Origin: Rhizohabitans arisaemae
Lineage (GTDB): Bacteria > Actinomycetota > Actinomycetes > Streptosporangiales > Streptosporangiaceae
Length of the DNA stretch: 64,000 nt
Reading direction: 5' to 3'
NCBI RefSeq assembly: GCF_025996515.1
Contig: NZ_BLRH01000009.1
Location: forward strand, 930,001 to 994,000
Part shown: positions 7,400-16,110 of the stretch, one piece after another
Numbering within the stretch: the first letter of the stretch is position 1
Layout: every line of letters begins with the position of its first letter
The notes under the pieces: model-generated
What the model saw: the letters and a program-made list of their open reading frames with translations, nothing else
What the model was told of the DNA's origin: nothing
Database searches by the model: none
Position numbers and translations under genes: made by a program

Positions 7400-9838
7400 G
7401 TGAGACGAAATGCCGCATTTGGTGTGGTAGCCGCCTTCACGGGGATCGTTGTGGCGCTGTCCGCGCCGACCGCGGTGGCGAGCGCCCCCCAGGCACCCCC
7501 CACCCCGACGCCGTCGCCGACCCCCCCGGCGAGCCTGGCCGCCCTCTCGGCCGACCGGCTGGTCCAGAGTCAGTCCGCACGCCTGTTCACGTCCGCCAAG
7601 GACGAGATCCACCGCCTCGGGGTGGTGTCCGGGCACGCGGGGCTCCAGTACGTCTCCTACGGCCGGACCCACGCGGGCCTCCCCGTCTACGGCGGCGACT
7701 TCGTCGTGGTGACCGACGCCACGGGCCGGGTGCTCAGCACCTCCGTCGCCCAGGACAGGACGCTCAGCGTCGGGACCACGCCCAAGATCTCCTCCGCCAA
7801 GGCCGCCGAGATCGCCCGCGCGCAGCTGAAGGAGGTGACGGACAGCACCGAGCCGGTGCTCACGGTGATGGCCGAGGGCAGCGGGCGCCTGGCGTACAAG
7901 GTCGAGGTCAACGGCCCGAACAACCGGAACCCGAGGATCGAGAGCAGGCTCCACGTCTACGTGGACGCCCGTACCGGCGCCGTCGCCGAAAGCTCCGACC
8001 TGGTCAAGGCGGGGCACGGTATCAGCCACTACCACGGCCAGGTCACCGTCGGCACCACCCCGGTCGCGGGCGGCTACGCGCTGAACGACCCGGCGCGACC
8101 GGGCCTGGCCTGCGGCGGCCAGAACGGGACGCACTTCACCAGTCCCGACGACCACTGGGGGGACGGGACCGGTACCCACCTGGAGACCGCCTGCGTCGAC
8201 GCCATGTACGCGGGGGCCAAGGAATGGGACATGCTCGGCGCGTGGCTCGGCCGCAGCGGGCTGGACGGAGCGGGTGGCGGCTTCCCCGCCCGGGTGGGTC
8301 TCGCCGACGTCAGCGCCTACTGGACCGGCAGCCACATCAGCCTCGGCCGCTCCATGGACGGGCAGCGGCACGCGACCGCCATGGACGTGGTGGCGCACGA
8401 GTTCGGCCACGCGATCTTCCAGCACACCCCGGGCGGCGCGACGGGCAGCAATGAGAAGGACGCGCTCAACGAGTCCGCCGGTGACATCTTCGCCGCGCTC
8501 ACCGAGTTCTACGCCAACGAGCCCGCCACCTTCGACCCGCCGGACTACGACGTCGGCGAGGAGTTCGACGTGGTCGGCAACGGCCCGATCCGCCGGATGC
8601 ACCAGCCCTCGCTGATCCCCGGTCACCCGGACTGCTACTCGCCCTCGGTGCCGAACATGGACCTCTACGAGGCGTCGGGCGTGCAGAACCACTGGTTCTA
8701 CCTGCTCGCCGCGGGCAGCTCACCCGGCGGCGGCCTCCCCGACAGCCCGACCTGCAACGGCACCTCCGTCACCGGCATCGGCATCCAGAAGGCCGGGCAG
8801 GTCTTCATGGGCGCGCTCATGCGCAAGACCACCACCTGGACGCACTCCCTGGCCCGCAAGGCGTCGCTGGAGGCCGCGCTCGCGCTCTACCCGAACTCCT
8901 GCACCGAGTTCGACACCGTCAAGGCGGCGTGGAACGCGGTCAGCGTCCCCGCCGAACCCGACGAGCCGGGCCCCTGCACGGTCCGCTCCGAGTTCTCCAT
9001 GTCGCTCAGCCCGACCTCGGCGACCGTCCAGGCCGGCCAGTTCGCGACCACGACGGTGAGCACGACGACGACCCTGGGCCTCCCGCAGAACGTCGTCTTC
9101 TCCGCCACGGGCGCGCCCGCCGGCGCCACCGTCGCGTTCGCCCCGCCCTCGGTGGTCTCGGGCGCCTCCTCCACCATGACCGTCACGGTGCCGCCGGGCA
9201 CGACCCCCGGTCCGTACAACATGATCGTCACCGGTGACGGGGACGGGACCGGGATGGACCAGACCGCGCCGTTCACCCTCACCGTGACCCCGATGGTCAG
9301 TACGGTCTTCGACGACACGTTCGAGACCAACCTCGGCTGGACGGTGAACCCGAACGGCACGGACACCGCGTACTCCGGCCAGTGGTCGCGCGGCAACCCG
9401 CAGGGCACCTCCTCCGGCGGGGTCACCCTGCAGCTCAACAACACCGTGAGCGGGGTCAACGGTCTGGTGACCGGGGCTTCGGCCGGGCTGTCGGCGGGAA
9501 GCAACGACATCGACGGCGGGGTGACCACCGTCCAATCGCCGCCGATCACCATCCCGCCCGGCACGTCCACGCTGACCTTCTCCTGGTATCTGGCGCACCT
9601 GAACAACTCCAGCAGCGCCGACTACTTCCGAGTCCGGGTGATCAGCGGGGCGGTCAACAACGTGGTCTTCCAGCAGCTCGGCTCGTCGGCCAACCGGGCG
9701 GGCGCCTGGGCGACCGCGACCGTCAACCTGACCCCGTACGCCGGGCAGACCATCCGCCTCCGCATCGACGCCGCCGACGCGAGCGGGGCGAGCCTGGTCG
9801 AGGCCGGCGTCGACAACGTCAAGGTCGCCACTCCCTGA
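7400..9838 (+). CDS. Secreted M4 (thermolysin-like) metallopeptidase with Ig-like and jelly-roll C-terminal domains, copy 1
   Basis: An 812-residue precursor starting at GTG 7400, seven bases after GGAAGGAG. Domains in order: Sec signal peptide (about 1-30), a Pro/Thr-rich linker, FTP and PepSY inhibitory propeptides (about 45-210), the M4 catalytic domain with HEFGH (333-337) and NESAGD with E358 as third zinc ligand, and GVQNHWFY carrying the catalytic His. After the protease come an Ig-like domain beginning LSPTSATVQAGQ and a C-terminal beta-sandwich beginning VFDDTFETNLGW, seen in many secreted actinobacterial proteases. Role: secreted protein degradation after propeptide removal. It is followed by a tandem paralogue with the same architecture and the same ribosome binding site. 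Confidence 0.95.
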   Translation: MRRNAAFGVVAAFTGIVVALSAPTAVASAPQAPPTPTPSPTPPASLAALSADRLVQSQSARLFTSAKDEIHRLGVVSGHAGLQYVSYGRTHAGLPVYGGDFVVVTDATGRVLSTSVAQDRTLSVGTTPKISSAKAAEIARAQLKEVTDSTEPVLTVMAEGSGRLAYKVEVNGPNNRNPRIESRLHVYVDARTGAVAESSDLVKAGHGISHYHGQVTVGTTPVAGGYALNDPARPGLACGGQNGTHFTSPDDHWGDGTGTHLETACVDAMYAGAKEWDMLGAWLGRSGLDGAGGGFPARVGLADVSAYWTGSHISLGRSMDGQRHATAMDVVAHEFGHAIFQHTPGGATGSNEKDALNESAGDIFAALTEFYANEPATFDPPDYDVGEEFDVVGNGPIRRMHQPSLIPGHPDCYSPSVPNMDLYEASGVQNHWFYLLAAGSSPGGGLPDSPTCNGTSVTGIGIQKAGQVFMGALMRKTTTWTHSLARKASLEAALALYPNSCTEFDTVKAAWNAVSVPAEPDEPGPCTVRSEFSMSLSPTSATVQAGQFATTTVSTTTTLGLPQNVVFSATGAPAGATVAFAPPSVVSGASSTMTVTVPPGTTPGPYNMIVTGDGDGTGMDQTAPFTLTVTPMVSTVFDDTFETNLGWTVNPNGTDTAYSGQWSRGNPQGTSSGGVTLQLNNTVSGVNGLVTGASAGLSAGSNDIDGGVTTVQSPPITIPPGTSTLTFSWYLAHLNNSSSADYFRVRVISGAVNNVVFQQLGSSANRAGAWATATVNLTPYAGQTIRLRIDAADASGASLVEAGVDNVKVATP

Positions 9839-9851
9839 TCCCGGCGACCTT

Positions 9852-9886
9852 CGAAGCCCCGGCACCCGCCAGGTGCCGGGGCTTCG
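9852..9886 (+). terminator. Perfect 15-bp hairpin terminator after M4 copy 1
   Basis: A 15-base-pair perfect stem (arms 9852-9866 and 9872-9886) with a five-base loop begins 13 bases after the protease stop. Its GC-rich stem without T-tract is the usual actinobacterial form. Confidence 0.85.
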
Positions 9887-10420
9887 GCGTTTCGCGGTAC
9901 GGGCTCCGCCGGGCCGAAACGCTCCGGGTGCCGGTCGTATCGGGCTTTCCGTACGGGCCGTCGGGTGTCAACTCGGCAAATCACTCCAGTTTTCCCATAC
10001 CGTTTTCAGATTTAGGTGCCGACCTATTGGTATCCGGACATTCGATGACCGGCTCGGCCGCAGATCCTGCCGTGTCCGACGGAGCGTTCCACCCACCGAC
10101 CGCCACCACCAGGGGATTCGTCCGGGCCTCCGGATGCGCCGATGGAACGTTCCCCATTCAGAGATTTCGCTAAATACTTAATTATCACTTAAGAGGCCAA
10201 GAATTGACATCCCTTGACTTTGCATCATTACGATAGTCAACTTCATGACAAATGGTCAGGAATGGCCATTAACCCCCCTGGCCGTCAGACGAGCGTCCAC
10301 CTCACCCCGCCCCGGCGTCACCTCCGCCGGGATCCGGGAACCGGCACCCCCCACCATCACGGTCCACGGCCATCCCACAAGGAAACCCGGGGACCGCCGC
10401 TCGTTGGAAGGAGCACCCGC
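9887..10420. other. Intergenic region between the two M4 protease genes
   Basis: About 530 bases with an AT-rich middle (about 10000-10270) and no supportable gene. It contains a candidate promoter near 10204-10234 and a perfect ten-base palindrome AATGGCCATT at 10261-10270, just inside the probable transcript leader. Confidence 0.5.
10204..10234 (+). promoter_or_regulatory. Candidate promoter for M4 copy 2
   Basis: TTGACA at 10204-10209 and TACGAT at 10229-10234, separated by 19 bases, resemble a sigma-70 type promoter. A second TTGACT at 10214 is too close to serve with the same -10. This sits about 190 bases before the GTG start. Spacing is slightly long, so this is a suggestion only. Confidence 0.4.
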
Positions 10421-12841
10421 GTGACACGAAACGCCGCGTTCAGCCTCATGGCCGCGATCACCGGGATCGTCATGGTGCTGTCCGCGCCCGCCGCGGTGGC
10501 ACAAGCCCCGCAGGCACCGCCCACCCCGTCCCCGGCACCCCCGGCGGCCCTCGCCGTCCAGTCGGCCGACCGGCTGGTCCAAGCCGACTCGGCCCGGCTC
10601 CTCAAGTCCCCCAAGGATACCGTCCACCGTCTCGGGGTCGAGTCCGGGCAGGGCGGACTCCAATACGTCTCCTACGGCAGAACCCATGCGGGTCTCCCCG
10701 TCTACGGCGGCGACTTCGTCGTCGTGACCAACGCCTCCGGCGGCGTGCTGAGCACCTCGGTCTCCCAGGCCAAGGCGCTGAACGTCGGCACCACCCCCAA
10801 GATCTCCCCCGCCAAGGCCACCGAGGTCGCCCGGGCGCTCGTGGACACGGTGGAGAGCTCCACCGCCCCCGTGCTGACCGTGATGGCCGAGGGTACCGGC
10901 CGCCTCACCTACAAGGTCGAGGTGAACGGCGTCACCAAGGGGATCGAGAGCAGGCTCCACGTCTACGTGGACGCCCTCAGCGGCGCGGTCGCCGAAAGCT
11001 CCGACCTGGTCAAGGCGGGAACCGGCACCAGCTACTACCACGGCCCGGTGACCATCGGCACCCGAGCCGCCGGGACCGGCTACGAGATGGTCGACCCCGG
11101 CCGGCCGAACGTGCAATGCGGCGGGCAGGGCGGCACGCCGTACACCGGCACCGACGACGTCTGGGGCAACGGGGGCGGGACCGACCTGGAGACCGCGTGC
11201 GTGGACGGCCTGCACGCGGCGGGCAAGGAATGGGACATGCTCGGCGCCTGGCTCGGCCGCAACGGCTTCAACGGGAGCGGCGGCGGATTCCCGATGCGGG
11301 TGGGCCTGGCCGACGTCAACGCCTACTGGACCGGAAGCTACACCAGTTACGGCCGGTCCCAGGACGGTCAGCGGCAGGCGACCGCGATGGACGTGGTGGC
11401 GCACGAGTACGGTCACTCGATCTTCCAGACCACCCCGGGCGGCTCCACCGGCAGCAACGAGAAGGGCGGCCTGAACGAGTCCACCGGTGACATCTTCGGC
11501 GCGCTGACCGAGTTCTACGCCAACGAGCCGGCCGCCTACGACCCGCCGGACTACGACGTCGGCGAGGAGGTCAACCTGGTGGGTTCCGGTCCGATCCGCC
11601 GGATGCACCAGCCCTCGCTGATCTCCGGGCACCCCAACTGCTACTCGGCCTCGGTGCCGAACCTCGGCGTGCACGCCATGGCCGGGGTGCAGAACCACTG
11701 GTTCTACCTGCTCGCCGCGGGCAGCGCCCCCGGTGGCGGCCTGCCCAACAGCCCCACCTGCGACGGCAGCACCATCACCGGCATCGGCATCCAGAAGGCC
11801 GGGCAGGTCTTCATGGGCACGCTGATGCGCAAGACCACCACCTGGACCCACTCCCTGGCCCGCAAGGCGTCGCTGGAGGCCGCGCTCGCGCTCTTCCCCG
11901 GCTCCTGCGTCGAGTTCAACACCGTCAAGGCGGCGTGGAACGCGGTGAGCGTGCCGGCCGCGGCGGGTGAGCCCACCACCTGCTCCACCGGCGGGGACGA
12001 CTTCTCCCTGGCGCTGAGCCCGACCTCCGCCACCGTCAACGCGGGCCAGACCGCCACCGTCACGGTGAACACCACGACGACCTCGGGGAACCCGCAGAAC
12101 GTCACCCTCTCCGCCGCGGGCGCTCCGGCCGGTTCCGTCGTCACGTTCACCCCGCCCTCGGTCCTGTCGGGCGGCACCTCCACGCTGACGATCGCGGTGC
12201 CCGGGACCGCGACCCCCGGTCCGTACAACGTGATCGTCACCGGCGACGGGGTCAGCGTCGACCGGACCGCGCCGTTCAGCCTGACCGTGGCGGGGACGAG
12301 TGACGTCGTCTTCGACGACACGTTCGAGACCAACCTCGGCTGGACCCCGAACGCGGGCGGCACCGACACGGCCACCTCGGGCCAGTGGGTGCGCGGCAAC
12401 CCGGCCGGCACCACCTCAGCCGGCGTCACCCTGCAGCTCAACAACACCGTCAGCGGTGTGAACGGCCTGGTCACCGGGGCGGCCGCGGGACTTTCGGCCG
12501 GCACCTACGACGTGGACGGCGGCCTCACCACCATCCAGTCCCCGGCGATCACCCTGCCGAGCGGGTCGTCGACCCTGACCTTCTCCTGGTACCTGGCCCA
12601 CCTCAACAACGCCACCAGCGCCGACTACTTCCGGGTCCGGGTCGTCGCCGGAGCCGTCAACAACGTGGTCTTCCAGCAGCTCGGCGCGGCGACCAACCGG
12701 GCGGGCGCCTGGGCGACCGCGACCGTCAACCTCTCCGCCTACGGCGGGCAGACCATCCGCCTCGTCGTCGACACCGCCGACGCCTCGACCGCGAGCCTGA
12801 TCGAAGCGGGCGTCGACAACGTCAAGATCACCCGCCCGTGA
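10421..12841 (+). CDS. Secreted M4 (thermolysin-like) metallopeptidase, copy 2
   Basis: An 806-residue paralogue of the preceding protease, starting at GTG 10421 after GGAAGGAG. It has the same signal peptide, FTP/PepSY propeptide, M4 catalytic domain, Ig-like domain and C-terminal beta-sandwich. The zinc motif is HEYGH (328-332), the third ligand is E353 in NESTGD, and GVQNHWFY carries the catalytic His. Large blocks are identical to copy 1 at protein level, so this is a tandem duplication that kept the ribosome binding site but not the whole upstream region. Divergence is spread through the substrate-facing catalytic domain as well as the C-terminal domains. Both copies look active. Confidence 0.95.
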   Translation: MTRNAAFSLMAAITGIVMVLSAPAAVAQAPQAPPTPSPAPPAALAVQSADRLVQADSARLLKSPKDTVHRLGVESGQGGLQYVSYGRTHAGLPVYGGDFVVVTNASGGVLSTSVSQAKALNVGTTPKISPAKATEVARALVDTVESSTAPVLTVMAEGTGRLTYKVEVNGVTKGIESRLHVYVDALSGAVAESSDLVKAGTGTSYYHGPVTIGTRAAGTGYEMVDPGRPNVQCGGQGGTPYTGTDDVWGNGGGTDLETACVDGLHAAGKEWDMLGAWLGRNGFNGSGGGFPMRVGLADVNAYWTGSYTSYGRSQDGQRQATAMDVVAHEYGHSIFQTTPGGSTGSNEKGGLNESTGDIFGALTEFYANEPAAYDPPDYDVGEEVNLVGSGPIRRMHQPSLISGHPNCYSASVPNLGVHAMAGVQNHWFYLLAAGSAPGGGLPNSPTCDGSTITGIGIQKAGQVFMGTLMRKTTTWTHSLARKASLEAALALFPGSCVEFNTVKAAWNAVSVPAAAGEPTTCSTGGDDFSLALSPTSATVNAGQTATVTVNTTTTSGNPQNVTLSAAGAPAGSVVTFTPPSVLSGGTSTLTIAVPGTATPGPYNVIVTGDGVSVDRTAPFSLTVAGTSDVVFDDTFETNLGWTPNAGGTDTATSGQWVRGNPAGTTSAGVTLQLNNTVSGVNGLVTGAAAGLSAGTYDVDGGLTTIQSPAITLPSGSSTLTFSWYLAHLNNATSADYFRVRVVAGAVNNVVFQQLGAATNRAGAWATATVNLSAYGGQTIRLVVDTADASTASLIEAGVDNVKITRP

Positions 12842-12860
12842 CCCCCTGATCCATCCACAC

Positions 12861-12894
12861 CCGGAGCCCCGGCATCCCCCCGCCGGGGCTCCGG
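12861..12894 (+). terminator. 13-bp hairpin terminator after M4 copy 2
   Basis: Arms 12861-12873 and 12882-12894 pair perfectly around an eight-base C-rich loop, 20 bases after the stop codon. Sequence of the stem is related to, but not the same as, the terminator of copy 1. Confidence 0.8.
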
Positions 12895-12930
12895 CCTTTC
12901 CCGGCCACGCGCACGCCGTACGGACGACCG

Positions 12931-13023
12931 CTCTACGGCAACTACACCCACGTCAGGGTCGTGAACGGATTCAGCCTGCCGAAGAAGACCGACCGCACCG
13001 TGCAGCGACGACTCAGTTGCTGA
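12931..13023 (+). pseudogene. C-terminal remnant of a paralogue of the small secreted protein gene
   Basis: The frame from 12931 reads LYGNYTHVRVVNGFSLPKK and then TDRTVQRRLSC followed by a TGA. This aligns, without gaps, with the last 30 residues of the intact gene at 13212-13682 (LYKNFTQGVIVAGNTIPK, then TFKHELQRRITC). No start, signal peptide or upstream part of the family is present before it, only the protease terminator. It is therefore the surviving 3' end of a deleted tandem copy. Confidence 0.7.
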
Positions 13024-13211
13024 GCGGACGTCCGACGGGAAAGCCGGAGCGCACTCGGGGGTGCGGCCCGGCCCCGTCGTTTTTGTTTGGGCGGCCGGGA
13101 CGGGCTGCCAAACAATCACCCGGCTGGCTAGATCTGGTGTCGCACCCCCGGCGACGGCGCGCTCCGCGGCCGGGGCCACGACCTCGATCCCCCACAGAAG
13201 GTGACACACCT

Positions 13212-13682
13212 ATGAAGACCATCAAGACGATCACGGTGGCGGCGACGATGATCGCCGGGATGGCGCTGTTCGCCGGACCCGCGAGCGCGGCGAAGACCAC
13301 GCAGGCTCAGGCCGGGTCGGCGGCGTCCTCCTACCGAATCCCGTGCCAGGGCGGCAAGCTCAACATGTCCAAGCCGTACCGAAGCGGCCGATACATCAAG
13401 GCCACCTCCACCGTGAGCTGCAGCCGCTACACCGGTTTCGCGACCCGGGGCGGGTACTACAACGTCTACCTTGAGCAGTATCGCGGCCTCGGCATCTGGC
13501 GGAACAAGGCCCACAACCGCACGTCGATCCCCAGCCGGGCGTTCACCAAGACCGTCACCGCGACGTGGAAGTGCTCCGGCGGCAACCAGCTCTACAAGAA
13601 CTTCACCCAGGGCGTGATCGTGGCCGGGAACACCATTCCCAAGACCTTCAAGCACGAACTCCAGCGCCGGATCACCTGCTGA
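13212..13682 (+). CDS. Small secreted protein with four cysteines
   Basis: A 156-residue exported protein. Residues 1-26 form a clear Sec signal peptide ending AGPASA, after which a basic, Tyr/Gly-rich domain follows. Four cysteines (IPCQGG, VSCSRY, WKCSGG and the final RITC) could form two disulfide bonds. The last residue of the protein is Cys, as in the adjoining remnant. I do not recognise a characterised family; small basic disulfide-bonded secreted proteins in this group include enzyme inhibitors and wall-binding proteins, so those are possibilities only. ATG at 13212 follows GAAGGTG. Its own hairpin follows at 13709. Confidence 0.8.
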   Translation: MKTIKTITVAATMIAGMALFAGPASAAKTTQAQAGSAASSYRIPCQGGKLNMSKPYRSGRYIKATSTVSCSRYTGFATRGGYYNVYLEQYRGLGIWRNKAHNRTSIPSRAFTKTVTATWKCSGGNQLYKNFTQGVIVAGNTIPKTFKHELQRRITC

Positions 13683-13708
13683 CCCGCTGACCGCACGCCT
13701 GCGACCAC

Positions 13709-13741
13709 GGGCCGGGACACACCTCGCGGGTGTTCCGGCCC
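13709..13741 (+). terminator. Imperfect hairpin after the small secreted protein gene
   Basis: GGGCCGGGACACACC pairs with GGGTGTTCCGGCCC around a TCGC loop with a small bulge. It starts 27 bases after the stop codon and stands between two convergent genes, so it may serve both. Confidence 0.55.
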
Positions 13742-13765
13742 GGACGCGTGCGCGGATACCGATCC

Positions 13766-15583
13766 CTAGAGAACGTCGACGTCGGCGTGGGTCTTGCCGC
13801 CGGAGAGGGTCGGGTAGCCGGGGCCTCGATCGAAGAACGGGCGGGATTCCGTACGGGCTTCGCGCATGCGGGCCCGCAGCTTCGCGGTGGCGGCCAGGTC
13901 GGCGGCGGCGCCGACGAGGAAGACGCCGTAGTCGTCGCGGGCGCCCTCGGGCGAGACCTTCCCGTCGCGGACGTCGGCCGCCACCAGCGCCGGATCACGG
14001 TCGAGCGGGTCGCCCCAGCCGCCGCCACCGGTGGTACGGATCCGGATGATCTGCCCGGCTTTGACGGGTTCGCCGTCGACGAGGCCTTCCATCTCGGTTC
14101 CGTCCACCTCGACCCGGAACGGACGGCCGGCCGCGCCGCCGTTCACGCCCCAGCAGGACAGGATCGAACGGTCCGCGATCGACATGTAGCGGGCGTCGGT
14201 GAGCATCCGGATGTGCTTGTCGTAGCCGAGCCCGCCGCGGAACTCGCCGGGGCCGCCGCTGTCGACGGCGAGCCCGAGCCGTTCGACCCGGAACGGCCAG
14301 CGGGCCTCGGCGAACTCGACCGGGATGTTCCGGGAATCCGGGACAACATGGATGGTGTCTTCGCCGTCGGCGTACCAGCGTCCGCCCGAACCGCCGCCGA
14401 GGACCTCCCGCATCAGGTAAGGGACGCCGTTGTGCTCGCCGTAGACGCCGGTGTATCTGATCGTCTCCTGGTCGGCGGGCATGCGCCCGCCGGTGGCCTT
14501 GGCGAGGACTCCGGCGAGGACGCCGAGCAGCCTTAAGATCACGAACGTCCGGGCGTTGGTGGGGGCGGGGAAGATCGGCGTGATCAACGTCCCCTTGTCC
14601 GGAAATATCATCTCAATGAGGGGGACGACGCCTTCGTTCACGTCGAGCTCGGCCATCCGCTCCGGCGTGTCGGCCAGGTTGCGGAGGATCGGGGCCAGCC
14701 ACTTCTTCAGGAACACCCCGTCGGCGTAGTCGCCCGCATGGTTGATCGGACCCTTGGCCTGCGGAGACGTTCCGGTGAAGTCGATCGTCAGCAGATCCGG
14801 GGCCGCGGTGAGGGTGATCCGCTGGGTGTGCAGCCGAGGCGGGTCGACCCCGTCGTGCTCGGCGTAGTCCTCCCAGACGTAGACCCCCGGCGGGATCTTG
14901 GCGAGGATCTCCCGGCGGAAGGTCTCGGTCGTCTTGTCGATGATCGCGTCGAAGCAGCCCTCGACCGCCTCCCTGCCGTACCGGTCGAAGACCTCCTCAA
15001 GCCGCCGGGCCCCCATCAGGCAGGCGGAGCACTCCGCGTCCAGGTCCCCGGCGAGGGAATCGGGCATCCGGGAGTTCCGCGTCATGATCGTCAGAGCCGC
15101 CCTGTTGGGCACACCCCGGTCCCACAGCTTGATCGGCGGGACCATCAGCCCCTCCTCGAACACCGATCGCGCGTGCGAGGGCATGGAACCGGGCACCGCG
15201 CCGCCGATGTCGTCGTGGTGACCGAACGCCTGGACGAACGCGACGACCCGGCCCTCGTGGAACACCGGCACGGTGACACACAGGTCGGGCAGATGACCGA
15301 TACCGCCCTCGGACAGGTAGACGTCGTTGTGGAAGAAGACGTCGCCCGGCCGCATCTCCTCGATCGGGAAGTCGCGCACCACCGGCTGGACCAGCGCCGA
15401 ATACGACCGCCCGGTCAGCTTGCGCAGCCGTACGTCGTGGATCCCCGCCCGGAAGTCGTGCGCGTCCCGGATCATCGGCGACCGCGCGGTACGGGCGATC
15501 GCCGTCTCCACCTCCCGCTCCACCGACGCCAGCGTGCCCTCGACGATCTCCACCAGTACCGGGTCGACCTTCGCGCGCTTCAC
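13766..15583 (-). CDS. hyuB: Hydantoinase B / oxoprolinase family subunit
   Basis: A 605-residue HyuB-type protein starting at GTG 15583 behind AAGGGGGAG. It begins KRAKVDPVLVEIVEG and holds the family segments ARSPMIRD, PGDVFFHNDVY, FDGTSPQ-type IDFTGTSPQAKGPINHA, GGSGGRWYADGED and the closing GGGGWGDPLDRDP. With HyuA it forms an ATP-dependent N-methylhydantoinase, 5-oxoprolinase or acetone-carboxylase-like enzyme; the order here and the absence of a recognisable gamma subunit favour the hydantoinase/oxoprolinase kind. Cytosolic. It is downstream of hyuA on the same strand, unusually separated from it by about 520 bases. Confidence 0.92.
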   Translation of the reverse strand: MKRAKVDPVLVEIVEGTLASVEREVETAIARTARSPMIRDAHDFRAGIHDVRLRKLTGRSYSALVQPVVRDFPIEEMRPGDVFFHNDVYLSEGGIGHLPDLCVTVPVFHEGRVVAFVQAFGHHDDIGGAVPGSMPSHARSVFEEGLMVPPIKLWDRGVPNRAALTIMTRNSRMPDSLAGDLDAECSACLMGARRLEEVFDRYGREAVEGCFDAIIDKTTETFRREILAKIPPGVYVWEDYAEHDGVDPPRLHTQRITLTAAPDLLTIDFTGTSPQAKGPINHAGDYADGVFLKKWLAPILRNLADTPERMAELDVNEGVVPLIEMIFPDKGTLITPIFPAPTNARTFVILRLLGVLAGVLAKATGGRMPADQETIRYTGVYGEHNGVPYLMREVLGGGSGGRWYADGEDTIHVVPDSRNIPVEFAEARWPFRVERLGLAVDSGGPGEFRGGLGYDKHIRMLTDARYMSIADRSILSCWGVNGGAAGRPFRVEVDGTEMEGLVDGEPVKAGQIIRIRTTGGGGWGDPLDRDPALVAADVRDGKVSPEGARDDYGVFLVGAAADLAATAKLRARMREARTESRPFFDRGPGYPTLSGGKTHADVDVL

Positions 15584-16110
15584 GACTCCCCCTTCGGCAT
15601 GAGATCGCCTGCTTCGTTTGGATAAATCGCGATTGATCCCAGATATCCAGCCAATACCCTGGTGGCTCCGTCCACTGCGGTGATCAGGCGTGTCGTGGCC
15701 GCCTCTTCCCCGGACCTCTCCACCACACCACAACCGGTTGAGGCCGATTGGGCGGCAACCGCCTCAGCAAACAGCGAAGCCCGTACCACACGGAAATCCG
15801 CTACGCCGGAGCACATGAGCGAGCCCGGAGCGCGGATGATCACGGGCATCGATGAGCCGGCAGCCGCGTCACGCGCAAGACTCGTTTCCACGGACCACCT
15901 CGACCCGGATGCACGGGCGACCTTCGCCTTTCCCCCAAGATTTCCCCAGGCCACGGCCGCTCCCCGGGCTCCTCGGAGCGAGCCGCCCCGCCGAGCGAGC
16001 GGCCGGCCGACCCGCGAGGCCCGTACCATCCCAGGATCACTTGGCTTGATCACAGGTGAATCCGCGCTCGGGATGATCAATCGCTCCGGCTGGGGTTCAC
16101 CCGGCCTCAC
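15580..16110 (-). CDS. Doubtful 176-codon open frame that exactly bridges hyuA and hyuB
   Basis: This frame begins at a GTG overlapping the hyuA stop as GTGA and ends in a TGA overlapping the hyuB GTG in the same way. Such double coupling would suit a genuine middle gene. Against it, the third codon position is AT-rich near its end (codons such as TTA, GCT, GGA, TAT, ATT, CCA), unlike every safe gene nearby, and the product is not recognised and does not resemble acetone carboxylase gamma subunits. It could be a horizontally acquired insert, a decayed gene, or plain intergenic DNA holding a hyuB promoter. Confidence 0.22.
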   Translation of the reverse strand: MRPGEPQPERLIIPSADSPVIKPSDPGMVRASRVGRPLARRGGSLRGARGAAVAWGNLGGKAKVARASGSRWSVETSLARDAAAGSSMPVIIRAPGSLMCSGVADFRVVRASLFAEAVAAQSASTGCGVVERSGEEAATTRLITAVDGATRVLAGYLGSIAIYPNEAGDLMPKGES

